A stretch of DNA of 39,549 bases from Treponema sp. (GTDB taxonomy: Bacteria; Spirochaetota; Spirochaetia; Treponematales; Breznakiellaceae), in assembly GCA_009782955.1 (NCBI GenBank), contig WRIB01000025.1, positions 1 to 39,549 on the forward strand, written 5' to 3'. Made by a program: the position numbers and the translations under genes. Within the stretch, counting starts at the first letter, position 1; each line of letters starts with the position of its first letter. Of the stretch, positions 15,447 through 24,272 are shown one piece after another. Under the pieces are notes generated by a model, which was not told the DNA's origin, made no database searches, and saw only the letters and a list, made by a program, of their open reading frames with translations.

Positions 15447-16397
15447 TTACCCCAGGCAAAATTCCGATAATTTAGAAACCCTCTTTTCTGTCATATAGGT
15501 TTTTATTCCCGCAATTATTTCATTCATTGCCGGCGGATGAACAAAAGTAGCCGAACCAACCTGAATCGCAGCAGCACCGGCCAAAAGAAATTCAATCGCA
15601 TCAGCTGCAGAAGCGATACCGCCAAGACCAACAAGCGGTACAGAAAGTTTTGCTTCCTGCAGGGCTTCCCTTAGTTCCCAAACCATGCGGAGAGCGATTG
15701 GTTTTATCGCAGGACCCGAAAGTCCGGCAAAAATACTGTCAAATACGGGACGCCGGTTTTGAATGTCGATTGCCATTGCTTTATAGGTATTAACCAGAGA
15801 AAGAACATCAGCGCCCATGTTAATACAGGCTTTAGCCACAGCAGAAATATCCGGTGCATTGGGAGAAAGCTTAACCATCAATGGCCTGTGCGGAGCAGCC
15901 TTTCTTACAGCGGAAGTTACTGCCCCGGCAACTTCCGGATCAAGGCCAAACGCCATGCCTCCTGATTTTACATTGGGGCAGGATATATTCAGCTCTATCA
16001 TGTCGATAGAACTTGTGCCAAGGAGCAAAGCTCCTTCAGCATATTCGGCTACATCAGAACCGGAAAGGTTTGCGATCACTACCGGTCCCAGATTTCGAAG
16101 ATGCGGAAGTTCTTTTTCAATAAAAGCAGGAATACCGGGGTTTTCCAGTCCAATGGAATTCATCAATCCAGAAGCTGTTTCATGAATGCGTACTCCGTTA
16201 TTTCCCGGCCTTGGTCTTAACGTGAGTCCTTTGGTACAAATACCTCCCAGCGAAGCAATGTCCAAAAGCCCTGCATATTCACTGCCATAGCCAAAAGTAC
16301 CTGATGCTGCAATAACAGGATTGCGGAATTGTACGCCTGCAATGGTTACGGAAAGATCTGGTGTCATGTAAATATCACTTCCTGAATTTTTTAACAT
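15447..16397 (-). CDS. pyrD: dihydroorotate dehydrogenase, catalytic subunit (class 1B)
   Basis: 316 residues, the FMN-binding catalytic subunit that oxidises dihydroorotate to orotate in pyrimidine synthesis. Motifs: NPVIAASGTFGYG, GGICTKGLTLRPRPGN, ELNISCPNVKSGG (the Cys is the class 1B catalytic base), VKLSPNAPDI, NTYKAMAIDI and PLVGLGGIASAADAIEF with a phosphate-binding loop. Class 1B works with PyrK, encoded just upstream. AAGGG lies 6 nt before the ATG at 16397; an internal ATG at 16367 is a second possibility. It is last in the pyrF-pyrK-pyrD operon, about 100 bp after pyrK. Confidence 0.95.
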   Translation of the reverse strand: MLKNSGSDIYMTPDLSVTIAGVQFRNPVIAASGTFGYGSEYAGLLDIASLGGICTKGLTLRPRPGNNGVRIHETASGLMNSIGLENPGIPAFIEKELPHLRNLGPVVIANLSGSDVAEYAEGALLLGTSSIDMIELNISCPNVKSGGMAFGLDPEVAGAVTSAVRKAAPHRPLMVKLSPNAPDISAVAKACINMGADVLSLVNTYKAMAIDIQNRRPVFDSIFAGLSGPAIKPIALRMVWELREALQEAKLSVPLVGLGGIASAADAIEFLLAGAAAIQVGSATFVHPPAMNEIIAGIKTYMTEKRVSKLSEFCLG

Positions 16398-16461
16398 TGC
16401 GGCCCTTCGTCCTTTTTCTAAGTATATGCATCCTTGGGCCTACGCCATGATACATTATGTT

Positions 16462-16487
16462 AAAAACGCCCTCAACGTTTCGGGCGC
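16462..16487 (-). terminator. weak hairpin with T-run between pyrK and pyrD
   Basis: On the minus strand GCGCCC (16487-16482) and GGGCGT (16471-16466) form a 6-bp stem (one G-T pair) followed by TTTT. It may be an attenuator that lowers pyrD transcription; it is short and may not be functional. Confidence 0.35.
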
Positions 16488-16498
16488 ATCTTTTGGCG

Positions 16499-17371
16499 TC
16501 AAGAAAAAACCTCCGAAGCGGGAAAAACCGGCCCGTCGGTACAACAGCGGCGATTTCCTTTGGTTGTTGCAACCGTACAACCCAGACAGGCGCCGACTCC
16601 GCAGGCCATATGTCTTTCCATGCTTACATAACAGGGAACCCCGGCGGCAGCACATTTGTCAGCCACAACGCGAAGCATTGCTGTTGGGCCGCAGGCGCAG
16701 ACTGCGGAATAATCCGAAGGATTTAAAAAGTCGGTAATAACACCTTTTTTTTCGCTTTTGCCGTTTTCAGCTGAAATAACAATTTGCTGCGACCCTAAAA
16801 GAGTCTGCCCCAAAAGCATAGTCTTTTCTTCCTGATTGCGAAAACCGGTTTTAAACCCGGCATAAAAATCAAAACTATTTTCAGGCAATTCGCAGCTTAG
16901 GGCCAAAAGCGGAGCAATACCAATGCCGCCTCCAATAAGTGCGATTGGTTTTAACCCTCGCGCTTTGCTGCCAGAGAGGGCAGGTAAAAAATCCGTCCAG
17001 GCGTTCCCAAGAGGACCTGTCAATTCCGCTTCTTCGTCAGTGTGCAGCGCCGACAATTCACCGGTTCCTTTACCGCGTTTTGCAATAAGAAACCGTACTG
17101 TATTGGAGTTCAGGTACTTTGCCATTAAATGCCTTTGATACGGATTTTTTTTGCTTCGTACCTTATTACGAATAAATTCTTCATTCGTAGCTGCAATTTC
17201 CCAAAGCGCAACACTGACAGGCCGCGGAAGAAACACTGAACTTCGTTTTGGTTTTATCATAAAAAACTGTCCCGCTTTTGGCATTGAGCCTGACCATTCA
17301 AAATCAAGACGGAAAATTTCTTTTGTGATGGGAATGTTGTATATCAATTCACAGGAAAAACATTGTTTCAT
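16499..17371 (-). CDS. pyrK: dihydroorotate dehydrogenase electron-transfer subunit
   Basis: About 290 residues, binding FAD and a 2Fe-2S centre and passing electrons from PyrD to NAD. It has an N-terminal FAD-binding barrel (PRPVSVAL, the R-P-x-S-type flavin motif), a nucleotide-binding region (GLKPIALIGGGIGIAPLLAL) and the C-terminal cluster MACGVGACLGC with further Cys in RRCCTDGPVF. The ATG at 17371 overlaps the pyrF stop as ATGA, which suggests translational coupling; an upstream in-frame ATG at 17389 is the alternative. Confidence 0.94.
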   Translation of the reverse strand: MKQCFSCELIYNIPITKEIFRLDFEWSGSMPKAGQFFMIKPKRSSVFLPRPVSVALWEIAATNEEFIRNKVRSKKNPYQRHLMAKYLNSNTVRFLIAKRGKGTGELSALHTDEEAELTGPLGNAWTDFLPALSGSKARGLKPIALIGGGIGIAPLLALSCELPENSFDFYAGFKTGFRNQEEKTMLLGQTLLGSQQIVISAENGKSEKKGVITDFLNPSDYSAVCACGPTAMLRVVADKCAAAGVPCYVSMERHMACGVGACLGCTVATTKGNRRCCTDGPVFPASEVFS

Positions 17372-18273
17372 ATCCCGGCCGCTTTCCATATTGCATCTCT
17401 CATGACAACAACCGCTTCTCCGGCTGCTTCTGCTGCAAATTCGTTATTTGCTTCTTGGCCGTTATTTGCAGCTTTTACTGTCCATGCATTAAGAATAGAG
17501 CGGGAAGCATTTACAACTCCGCCGTTGCCTTCCCGAAGCAGCAAGGCAGCATCTTCCGCCGCTCCTCCCTGGGCGCCGTAACCGGGTATAAGAAAAAAAA
17601 GGTTGCCGTACTGTTCACGGAGGGCGGTAACTTCTTCCCGCTCTGTTCCGGTCTTTGGATTGGCACCCACAACAGCGCCAAAAGCGCCGTATCCATAGTT
17701 CCCCCGGTATTGATCTGCCAGGATGGACAACTTATCGCCCACTGCATGATATAACCTTGTAGTATCACGGAGCTCCAGATACTGAAAATCCCGCATACCT
17801 TTGTTGCTGGTTCTCATCAGTACAAAAGCGCCTTTGCCTTTATCTTTCGCATAGGCAAGCCAGGGCTCGATGGAATCCATCCCCATATAGGGCGAAAGGG
17901 TTACAAAATCCGCTTCAAAATCCCCTTCAAAGTGAGCCTTGGCATACTGGAGGGCCGTGTCGGCAATGTCCCCCCGTTTTATGTCGGCAATAACAAGAGA
18001 TTTTTTTTCATGAATCAGGGCAAGGGTTTTGGCGTAAACATCGAATCCTGCCCTTCCAAGCGCTTCATAATAGGCAATTTGAACCTTAAAGCAAGCTGCT
18101 TTATCCGCCGTTGTGTCAATAATCGCATAATTAAAGGCAAGTACCGCTTCGGCGTCTGAAGCAGCAAGACTGCGGCTTAACGGGGGAATATAGCCAGGAG
18201 AAGTATCAAGCCCCACACATACATGCCCTTTGTCAGAGACCGATTCATAAAGTCTGTCCATGTTGTACATCAT
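17368..18273 (-). CDS. pyrF: orotidine 5'-phosphate decarboxylase (type 2)
   Basis: 301 residues. It converts OMP to UMP, the last step of pyrimidine synthesis. The type 2 (mycobacterial-like) group is shown by CVGLDTSP, the FNYAIID region, the catalytic DIKRGDIADTA (Asp-Lys-Asp network) and the C-terminal LIPGYGAQGG phosphate loop followed by GVVNASRSIL. The start is ambiguous between 18273 and 18261, neither with a strong ribosome site. First gene of pyrF-pyrK-pyrD and divergent from the xyl regulator. Confidence 0.95.
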   Translation of the reverse strand: MMYNMDRLYESVSDKGHVCVGLDTSPGYIPPLSRSLAASDAEAVLAFNYAIIDTTADKAACFKVQIAYYEALGRAGFDVYAKTLALIHEKKSLVIADIKRGDIADTALQYAKAHFEGDFEADFVTLSPYMGMDSIEPWLAYAKDKGKGAFVLMRTSNKGMRDFQYLELRDTTRLYHAVGDKLSILADQYRGNYGYGAFGAVVGANPKTGTEREEVTALREQYGNLFFLIPGYGAQGGAAEDAALLLREGNGGVVNASRSILNAWTVKAANNGQEANNEFAAEAAGEAVVVMRDAIWKAAGI

Positions 18274-18353
18274 TTCTAGATGACTATACTCCGGATTAAA
18301 AGGAAAAAAAAGGCAAAATTTGCGGAATTTTGTTCTTTATATAAAAATTTTTG

Positions 18354-18382
18354 TTGACAAGTAAAACAGATCGCTGTTTAAT
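18354..18382 (+). promoter_or_regulatory. promoter of the xyl regulator/transporter region
   Basis: TTGACA (18354-18359), 17-bp spacer, TTTAAT (18377-18382). Operator 1 starts inside the -10 box. A second TTGACA (18403-18408) and a perfect TATAAT (18434-18439) lie downstream, 25 bp apart, and flank operator 2; each may belong to an overlapping promoter. Confidence 0.7.
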
Positions 18383-18402
18383 AAATAAAGTTTATTTATT
18401 AA
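18378..18402. promoter_or_regulatory. palindromic operator 1
   Basis: TTAATAAATAAA, one central G, then TTTATTTATTAA: a perfect 12-bp inverted repeat overlapping the -10 box. It shares a 19-base core with operator 2. AT-rich palindromes of this kind are typical targets of XylR-type ROK repressors. The adjacent ROK gene is the likely binder. Confidence 0.8.
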
Positions 18403-18408
18403 TTGACA

Positions 18409-18435
18409 TACTTAATAAAGTTTATTTATTAAGTA
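18409..18435. promoter_or_regulatory. palindromic operator 2
   Basis: TACTTAATAAA, five bases, then TTTATTAAGTA: a perfect 11-bp inverted repeat just upstream of TATAAT (18434-18439). AATAAAGTTTATTTATTAA is shared with operator 1 as a direct repeat, with centres roughly 32 bp (about three helical turns) apart. Confidence 0.8.
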
Positions 18436-18462
18436 TAATGACTGCTTTATAGAGGGGCAAAA

Positions 18463-19593
18463 ATGGGGACTCTTAGCGGTAAACCTCAAATGCTGAAAGA
18501 AGTAAATTCCTCAATGATTGAAAGGCTGGTCTTTGACAACGGCCCTCTTTCCAAGCCAGAACTGGCAAAACGCACCGGCTTAAGTCTGACAACAATCAGT
18601 AAACTGGTAGATGGTCTTGAAAAAAAAGCCAGGCTCTCCCCAGTCGGACTTACCGGAAAAGGAGCAGGCCGCCGGGCTATGCTCTACGAAACAAACCGGA
18701 ATTCAGGCTGCCTTGTGGCCTGTTATTATCAGGAAGAAAGCTTTTTTTGCCGCATTGCAGATATGCTGAACAATACTCTTTTCGAAAAAAGGTTCCCATT
18801 GGATCTAAGTAGCTTTAAAAAAGCTATTAATTCCACGCTGACTACTATCGATTTTTTGATTGGAAAAGCTCCGGCTCAGGTAAAAATTATAGGTGTAGGA
18901 CTGCCAGGTGTAGTGCAGCCCGACGGCTGTCTTTTGGGAATACCCCAGATCGCCGTTTGGGAGGGTTTTAATTTACAGAATGTGTTAACAAACCGTTACA
19001 AAAAAGCGGCAATTTATGTAGAAAACGGAGTAAAGTGTTCAGCAGTCGGGTATTTTAACGCTCATCTGAAAGAAAAGTACGATAAACTCGTCTACTTCTA
19101 TGTTGGTAACGGCATAGGATCGGGGATCATCCTTGACAGGCAATTGTACCGGGGCGCAGAGAATTTTTCCGGAGAAATCGGCTATATGACAGAACCGCGA
19201 AGCATGACAAGAGGTGATTATGCGTCAAGCGGAGGGTACATGGAGTCGCTTATGAGCGACCTGGTCGATTACAGTACGGGAGAATTAAGGCAAAAAAAAC
19301 GAATTAAGGATGTTATTGCCATACTCAGCACCATTGCCGTTAACCATGTAGCCGTCCTTAACCCGGATGTAATTGTATTTGCCGGCAAAATCTTTGACGA
19401 TAGCCTGATCGGGGCAATCAGCAAACAAATGGCAAATTACCTGCCGGCCGGGATCATGCCAAAGATTACTCTGGATACAAGCAGCACAACAGGGCTGGAC
19501 GGATTAATCCGGAACAGCAGGAGTTACATTACCACCGGGATGCACCTTGTACAAAGCAACGGTTTATTGCAACAGGCAGCCAGAATTGCCTGA
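18463..19593 (+). CDS. xylR: ROK-family transcriptional regulator (XylR-like)
   Basis: 376 residues. The N-terminal winged helix-turn-helix (about 12-65) contains LSKPELAKRTGLSLTTISKL. A ROK sugar-binding domain follows, with VGLPGVVQPDG, VYFYVGNGIGSGIIL-like glycine motifs and FSGEIGY. The canonical EIGH histidine is Tyr here and the zinc-binding cysteine cluster is not seen. Glucokinase activity is therefore unlikely and a repressor role likely. GAGGGG precedes the ATG. It is first in a block with xylFGH and sits behind two palindromes, so autoregulation with xylose or a similar pentose as inducer is a reasonable inference. Confidence 0.85.
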   Translation: MGTLSGKPQMLKEVNSSMIERLVFDNGPLSKPELAKRTGLSLTTISKLVDGLEKKARLSPVGLTGKGAGRRAMLYETNRNSGCLVACYYQEESFFCRIADMLNNTLFEKRFPLDLSSFKKAINSTLTTIDFLIGKAPAQVKIIGVGLPGVVQPDGCLLGIPQIAVWEGFNLQNVLTNRYKKAAIYVENGVKCSAVGYFNAHLKEKYDKLVYFYVGNGIGSGIILDRQLYRGAENFSGEIGYMTEPRSMTRGDYASSGGYMESLMSDLVDYSTGELRQKKRIKDVIAILSTIAVNHVAVLNPDVIVFAGKIFDDSLIGAISKQMANYLPAGIMPKITLDTSSTTGLDGLIRNSRSYITTGMHLVQSNGLLQQAARIA

Positions 19594-19611
19594 TTAATTA
19601 ATGGCGGTTTT

Positions 19612-19635
19612 TCTTTTGAATGGCAATTCAAAAGA
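19612..19635 (+). other. intercistronic hairpin between xylR and xylF
   Basis: TCTTTTGAAT (19612-19621) pairs perfectly with ATTCAAAAGA (19626-19635) across GGCA. No U-tract follows. In such operons a hairpin between regulator and binding-protein genes can protect the downstream message; that role is inferred. Confidence 0.5.
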
Positions 19636-19668
19636 TTACCATAAAAACATTTTGTTTGGAGGAAAGAA

Positions 19669-20682
19669 ATGAAGACAAAAGTAGGAGTAACCCTGTTACT
19701 TATCGCTGCTCTTGTGTTGGGTTTAGTAGCATGTTCCCCTCAGGGAGGATCATCAGCAGGCAGCGGTAAAATCAAAATCGGTGTATCCCTGCCAACATTG
19801 CGGGAAGAACGGTGGGCCGTTGATTACCGCGGTTTTGTTGAAGCGGCGGAAAGGCTCGGGATTGATGTTGTCATTCAGGTAGCAGACAACAATGCAGCCC
19901 GTCAGCAGTCACAGGTCGAAAATATGATTACCCAGGGAGTGAAAGTTTTAATAATCGCTCCTCACGATGCCGTTGCAGCCAAGCAACTTGTGGAAATTGC
20001 CCACAGGGAAAAGATCCCCGTAATAGCATACGACAGGCCTATCACCGATGGCGGTGCGGATCTGTACATCTGTGTTAACCAGTTCGACATCGGCAGAATT
20101 ATGGGTCAGCACATTTGGGACAATGCACCCCAGGGCAACATTGTTTTCCTAAAGGGGGATGCTTCCGACGACACTGTTTATCCCATGGCAGAAGGCACCA
20201 TGTCTGTGCTTAAGCCCAGACTTGACAGCGGGGAATACAGGATCGTTATGGAACAGTTTGTTGTGGATTGGGAACCCGCCAATGCCTTAAGGCTGATGGA
20301 ACAAGCTTTAACCGCCAATAACAATAATATCCAGGGAGTTATTGCTCCCAATGACGGAACAGCCGGCGGTGTTATCCAGGCTTTGGGAGCTCAGGGACTT
20401 GCAGGCAGAGTACCCGTTACCGGTCAGGATTGTGAAACCGATGCAATTAAACGGATAATCGACGGAACCCAGGGCATGACAATACTCTACGACAACCTTC
20501 GAATGTCAGAAGCCGCTCTGCAGGCAGCAGTCAGTCTTGCCAACAAAGGACCTTCCGGCGCCACAGGAACAGACAGCGATGGTACACCGCTACTGGATTT
20601 CCCGCCCGTAGAGATTACCAGAAACAATTATCGCCAGGCATTAATTGATACCGGCTTAATGGACGAAGACGACCTGCATTAG
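19669..20682 (+). CDS. xylF: xylose-type ABC transporter substrate-binding lipoprotein
   Basis: 337 residues. Signal peptide with lipobox LVAC, so the binding protein is probably lipid-anchored. It is a type 1 periplasmic binding fold: KIGVSLPTLREERW, QSQVENMITQGVKVLIIAPH, VIAYDRPITDGGADLYICVN and the C-terminal APNDGTAGGVIQALGAQGL, VTGQDCETDAIKRIIDGTQG and MTILYDN, closely like D-xylose-binding XylF. GGAGG lies before the ATG. Xylose is the best guess; arabinose or glucose proteins of the same family cannot be excluded. Confidence 0.88.
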   Translation: MKTKVGVTLLLIAALVLGLVACSPQGGSSAGSGKIKIGVSLPTLREERWAVDYRGFVEAAERLGIDVVIQVADNNAARQQSQVENMITQGVKVLIIAPHDAVAAKQLVEIAHREKIPVIAYDRPITDGGADLYICVNQFDIGRIMGQHIWDNAPQGNIVFLKGDASDDTVYPMAEGTMSVLKPRLDSGEYRIVMEQFVVDWEPANALRLMEQALTANNNNIQGVIAPNDGTAGGVIQALGAQGLAGRVPVTGQDCETDAIKRIIDGTQGMTILYDNLRMSEAALQAAVSLANKGPSGATGTDSDGTPLLDFPPVEITRNNYRQALIDTGLMDEDDLH

Positions 20683-20695
20683 TACGAAGAATATC

Positions 20696-20770
20696 TCACG
20701 CCAGGGCGCAAAGGACGCGCAGAAGAAAATAGAGTTTATCTTCTTCTGCGATCCTGGCGCTTCTGCGTGA
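20696..20770. repeat. palindromic intergenic repeat between xylF and xylG
   Basis: TCACGCCAGGGCGC at 20696 and CTGGCGCTTCTGCGTGA ending at 20770 are arms of an imperfect palindrome. The inner arms GCAGAAGA and TCTTCTTCTGC surround an AT-rich loop. It fills the gap between two operon genes. Similar G/C-rich repeats with words like CGCAAAG and CTGGCG are common dispersed elements in bacterial genomes. As RNA it would form a long stem. Confidence 0.7.
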
Positions 20771-20791
20771 AAAGTAATTGGAGGAAGTACC

Positions 20792-22327
20792 TTGAACCAA
20801 AATATACTTGAAATGAAACATATCCGCAAAGAGTTTCCCGGAGTTGTTGCTCTTGATGATGTTGATTTCAGTGTTACCGCAGGGGAAATTCATGCGCTGG
20901 TCGGAGAAAACGGTGCAGGAAAATCAACATTAATGAAAATCCTCAGCGGTGTATACCCGGGCGGTACCTATAAAGGCGAAGTTGTAATTAATGATGCTGT
21001 AAAAATCTTTGAATCCATTAAAGACAGTGAAGAAGCGGGCGTAGTGGTTATATACCAGGAATTGGCCCTTATTAAATATATGAATGTCGGAGAGAATATT
21101 TTTCTGGGAAACGAAATCCTTAACAAAAAAGGTTTAATTGACTGGGACACTACATTCCTGCGGGCAAAAGAAGCTCTGGATAAAGTCGGACTTCCGATTA
21201 ATCCTGCCATCAAGGTAATAAATTTGGGAATAGGAACACAGCAGCTGGTTGAAATCGCCAAAGCCATTGCAAAAAAAACCAGAATCCTTGTACTCGATGA
21301 ACCAACTTCGGCCTTAACCGAAACTGAAATTGAACATCTTATGAACCTTCTGCAAACATTCAAAGAAAGCGGAATAACCTGTATTTTTATTTCCCACAAA
21401 CTTAAGGAAGTATTTCAAATTGCAGACAGGATTACCGTGCTTGTCGACGGTAAAACCAAAGGAACCTATAACAAAACCGATCTTACCGAAGACAAGCTTA
21501 TCTCCCTTATGGTTGGCCGGGAACTGACACAGCGTTTCCCCGAGTCAAAAAGAAAACCGGAAAACATTGCCAAAAATGAAGTGGCTTTTGAAATAAAAAA
21601 CTGGACCGTATACGATCCTGAAATAGACAACAAGATTGCGCTCAATAACATCAATCTTTCTGTAAGGAAGGGTGAAATATTGGGCGTTGCCGGCCTTATG
21701 GGTGCCGGAAGGACTGAGCTTATGCTGAGCATTCTTGGGGTCTGGGGAAAAAAGAGTTCCGGTGAGGTACTGCTTTTCGGGAACCCTGTTGTTACCCGTA
21801 CACCTGCCGATGTAATCAAAGCGGGGATCAACTATCTTTCCGAGGACCGAAAAGGAAGCGGGATAGTGCTTATCCAAAATGTCAGAAATAATATGGCCTT
21901 ACCAAGTCTTTATTCAAGGCTGAAAAACGGATTAATAGATCAGGATGCTGAATTAACCGCTGTAGAAAAAATGATTCAGTCACTGCGGATTAAAACACCT
22001 TCGGTGGAGCAATTGGTGGAAAAACTAAGCGGCGGCAACCAGCAGAAAGTTGCTTTGGGAAAATGGCTTTTGACCAATCCCAAGGTCATTATCCTTGATG
22101 AGCCCACCCGGGGTATTGATGTGGGGGCCAAATATGAAATATATACCATCATGCAAAGTCTTGCAGAAAGCGGCATAGCAATAATCATGATATCTTCAGA
22201 ACTGCCCGAGATTTTGGGAATGAGTGACAGGATTTTGGTAATGCACGAGGGGACAATAGCCGGGGAAGTGCTAAGAGCTGAAGCAACCCAGGAAAAAATT
22301 ATAACTTACGCTACAGGAGGCAAATAA
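20792..22327 (+). CDS. xylG: sugar ABC transporter ATPase with two nucleotide-binding domains (XylG-like)
   Basis: 511 residues with two ATPase domains, as in XylG/MglA/RbsA. Domain 1 has Walker A GENGAGKST, signature-region NLGIGTQQLVEIAKAIAK and Walker B ILVLDEPTSALTE. Domain 2 has the degenerate Walker A GLMGAGRTE typical of this family, the signature LSGGNQQKVALGKWL and Walker B VIILDEPTRGIDVG. The start is TTG at 20792, supported by GGAGG 7 nt upstream. Next to xylF and xylH; it powers pentose uptake. Confidence 0.93.
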   Translation: MNQNILEMKHIRKEFPGVVALDDVDFSVTAGEIHALVGENGAGKSTLMKILSGVYPGGTYKGEVVINDAVKIFESIKDSEEAGVVVIYQELALIKYMNVGENIFLGNEILNKKGLIDWDTTFLRAKEALDKVGLPINPAIKVINLGIGTQQLVEIAKAIAKKTRILVLDEPTSALTETEIEHLMNLLQTFKESGITCIFISHKLKEVFQIADRITVLVDGKTKGTYNKTDLTEDKLISLMVGRELTQRFPESKRKPENIAKNEVAFEIKNWTVYDPEIDNKIALNNINLSVRKGEILGVAGLMGAGRTELMLSILGVWGKKSSGEVLLFGNPVVTRTPADVIKAGINYLSEDRKGSGIVLIQNVRNNMALPSLYSRLKNGLIDQDAELTAVEKMIQSLRIKTPSVEQLVEKLSGGNQQKVALGKWLLTNPKVIILDEPTRGIDVGAKYEIYTIMQSLAESGIAIIMISSELPEILGMSDRILVMHEGTIAGEVLRAEATQEKIITYATGGK

Positions 22328-22328
22328 A

Positions 22329-23525
22329 TTGAACGAGCCTGATAAATCAAAGAAAGAATCATTCGGTACTGCATTGGCGGCTGTAATAAGAAGTAATATC
22401 CGGCAGTATACCATGATCGCCGCACTTTTAATAATCTGGACAATTTTTTCTATATCAACCGGCGGGAATTTTTTAAAGGCACGTAACCTTTCCAACTTGT
22501 TCATGCAAATGGTTACCTTTGCCATTATGACCAGCGGTATGGTATTGGTTATGGTTGCGGGAAACATTGATCTGTCGGTGGGATCGGTTTGCGGAACCCT
22601 GGGCGCACTGGCAGCATGGTTAATGGCCATAAAAGGAATTAATCCGGTTATTGCAATACTACTAACACTGTTCGCAGGGTTTATGGTTGGCTGCTGGCAC
22701 GGTTACTGGATCGCCTTCAGGAGGGTTCCGGCATTTATTGTAACCTTGTCCAGTATGATGGCCTTTAAGGGATTTACTTTAATGATAACCAAGGGTGTTA
22801 CTATCGGAGAATTCAGCGAAGGGTTCAAACAGATTGGCCAGGGTTATGTCCCCCAGTTATCCTCAGGCGATGAATCTCTGCATTTAACTTCCACTATTAT
22901 GGTTATTCTTGCAGCCATTATCTATCTAGTTGCGACTGTCAGAACAAGAAGAAAAAGGATCAGCAACGGTTTTACGGTACTCCGGCCTTCTTTGGAAATT
23001 ATTAAAATTGTAATTATTTTGGCCGCTTTATTGGGATTAGGCATGATGTTTGCCAGTCACTGGGGTATTCCATATGCCATTTTGATCCTTGTTGTAGTAG
23101 CAGGAATATTTACCGTTATCACCAATCGTACACCCTTTGGACGTCATGTATATGCCATCGGAGGAAATATTGAAGCTGCAAGACTTTCAGGGGTCAATGT
23201 CAGATCCACCCTGATGCGTATCTGTATGTTAATGGGAATAATGTCTGCCGCAGGCGCTTTGGTATTTACATCACGGCTTAACGCGGCCACCACCGCAGCA
23301 GGAAACGGTTTTGAACTTGAGGTCATCGCAAGCTGCATAATCGGCGGAACAAGCCCTTCCGGCGGTATAGGAACCATATTCGGAGCCATTATCGGCGCCC
23401 TGGTCATGGCCAGTCTAAACAACGGCATGGAACTGATGAACTGGCACGTTATGTATCAGTACATTGTAAAAGGATTGGTACTTTTATTTGCCGTGTGGAT
23501 TGATATTGCGAATCGCAAAAAATAA
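22329..23525 (+). CDS. xylH: sugar ABC transporter permease (XylH-like)
   Basis: 398 residues with about ten to twelve hydrophobic helices, in the XylH/RbsC/MglC branched permease family. Visible landmarks are GMVLVMVAGNIDLSVGSVCG, PAFIVTLSSMMAFKG, TPFGRHVYAIGGNIEAARLS and ASCIIGGTSPSGGIGT. The long hydrophilic segment after helix 5 and the length near 400 fit XylH better than the shorter RbsC. TTG start at 22329, with AGGAGG inside the end of xylG, one base after its stop codon. Confidence 0.92.
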   Translation: MNEPDKSKKESFGTALAAVIRSNIRQYTMIAALLIIWTIFSISTGGNFLKARNLSNLFMQMVTFAIMTSGMVLVMVAGNIDLSVGSVCGTLGALAAWLMAIKGINPVIAILLTLFAGFMVGCWHGYWIAFRRVPAFIVTLSSMMAFKGFTLMITKGVTIGEFSEGFKQIGQGYVPQLSSGDESLHLTSTIMVILAAIIYLVATVRTRRKRISNGFTVLRPSLEIIKIVIILAALLGLGMMFASHWGIPYAILILVVVAGIFTVITNRTPFGRHVYAIGGNIEAARLSGVNVRSTLMRICMLMGIMSAAGALVFTSRLNAATTAAGNGFELEVIASCIIGGTSPSGGIGTIFGAIIGALVMASLNNGMELMNWHVMYQYIVKGLVLLFAVWIDIANRKK

Positions 23526-23543
23526 AAAAACTTTTATTTTTTG
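23516..23543. terminator. AU-rich hairpin after xylH
   Basis: CAAAAAATAAAA (23516-23527) pairs with TTTTATTTTTTG (23532-23543). It overlaps the xylH stop codon and faces the convergent metallopeptidase gene. Being AU-only it may be a weak bidirectional terminator. Confidence 0.45.
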
Positions 23544-23582
23544 TGAGCCTGTTATACACTAGATAAATTGCATGGCAGATGC

Positions 23583-24272
23583 TCAATGCAAACTGGCACT
23601 TAAACTTTTCCTGATGTTTTTCCAATTCGGACAATAAGCATCCATATGTTTTTTAAATTTTGCACCATGCGATTTTTCCAGCAAATGAATTAATTCATGG
23701 ATTATTACATATTCAAGACAATCAGGAGATCTTTTTGCCAGTTGAAGGTTCAGCACAATACGCCGTTCACGAATATTACAGGTACCCCATTTTGTGCGCA
23801 TGTTTTGTATTCTCCATTCCGCTGTTTTTACACCGATTGTCTTTTCACATTTTCCCAAAATCACCGGAACTATTTTTTTAAGTACCTCCCTATACCACTC
23901 TTCTATGATTTTTGCCCTGCTGGCCTTTGTGGTATTGTTCCTTATTTGCAAAATAATTTCGGGTTCCTTAACAAATACTTTATTAATACCGCCATGCTGA
24001 ACATCAAGTGTGTACTGTTTTCCCAATAACCACAAGGTTTCACCGGTTACATAGTTAAACTCTACCGGACGAGGTTTTTCCGCCAGTTTTTTCCGCCGTC
24101 TTTTTATCCAGGAAATTTTAGCAAGTGCAAACTTTCTTATATCTTCATCGGAAGCTGAAACAGGAACTGTCATTTTTACTTTCCCATCAGGTGCCTTAAC
24201 GCGAATGTACATGTTTTTAATAAGTTTCTTTTCGACATACATATAAATGTCATCAATAACCATTTTTCCCAT
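23583..24272 (-). CDS. YgjP/DUF45-family putative zinc metallopeptidase
   Basis: About 229 residues. The C-terminal domain has the zinc motif VIIHELIHLLEKSHGAKF (HExxH, with a third ligand probably in SHGAKF), preceded by WRIQNMRTKWGTC, typical of the DUF45/WLM-type group often found near restriction or repair genes. There is no signal peptide, so it is probably cytoplasmic. Substrates of the family are unknown. The start could be 24272 or the in-frame ATG three codons later, which GGGAAAA precedes at close range. Stands alone, convergent with xylH. Confidence 0.85.
   Translation of the reverse strand: MGKMVIDDIYMYVEKKLIKNMYIRVKAPDGKVKMTVPVSASDEDIRKFALAKISWIKRRRKKLAEKPRPVEFNYVTGETLWLLGKQYTLDVQHGGINKVFVKEPEIILQIRNNTTKASRAKIIEEWYREVLKKIVPVILGKCEKTIGVKTAEWRIQNMRTKWGTCNIRERRIVLNLQLAKRSPDCLEYVIIHELIHLLEKSHGAKFKKHMDAYCPNWKNIRKSLSASLH

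Noticed and set aside
16426..16737. Plus-strand frames opposite the pyrK end and the pyrK-pyrD gap
   Set aside because: They are antisense to well-supported pyr genes, with no domain or ribosome site.
18463..19593. Sugar kinase rather than regulator
   Set aside because: It has an N-terminal winged helix, the EIGH motif is changed to EIGY and the zinc cysteines are missing.
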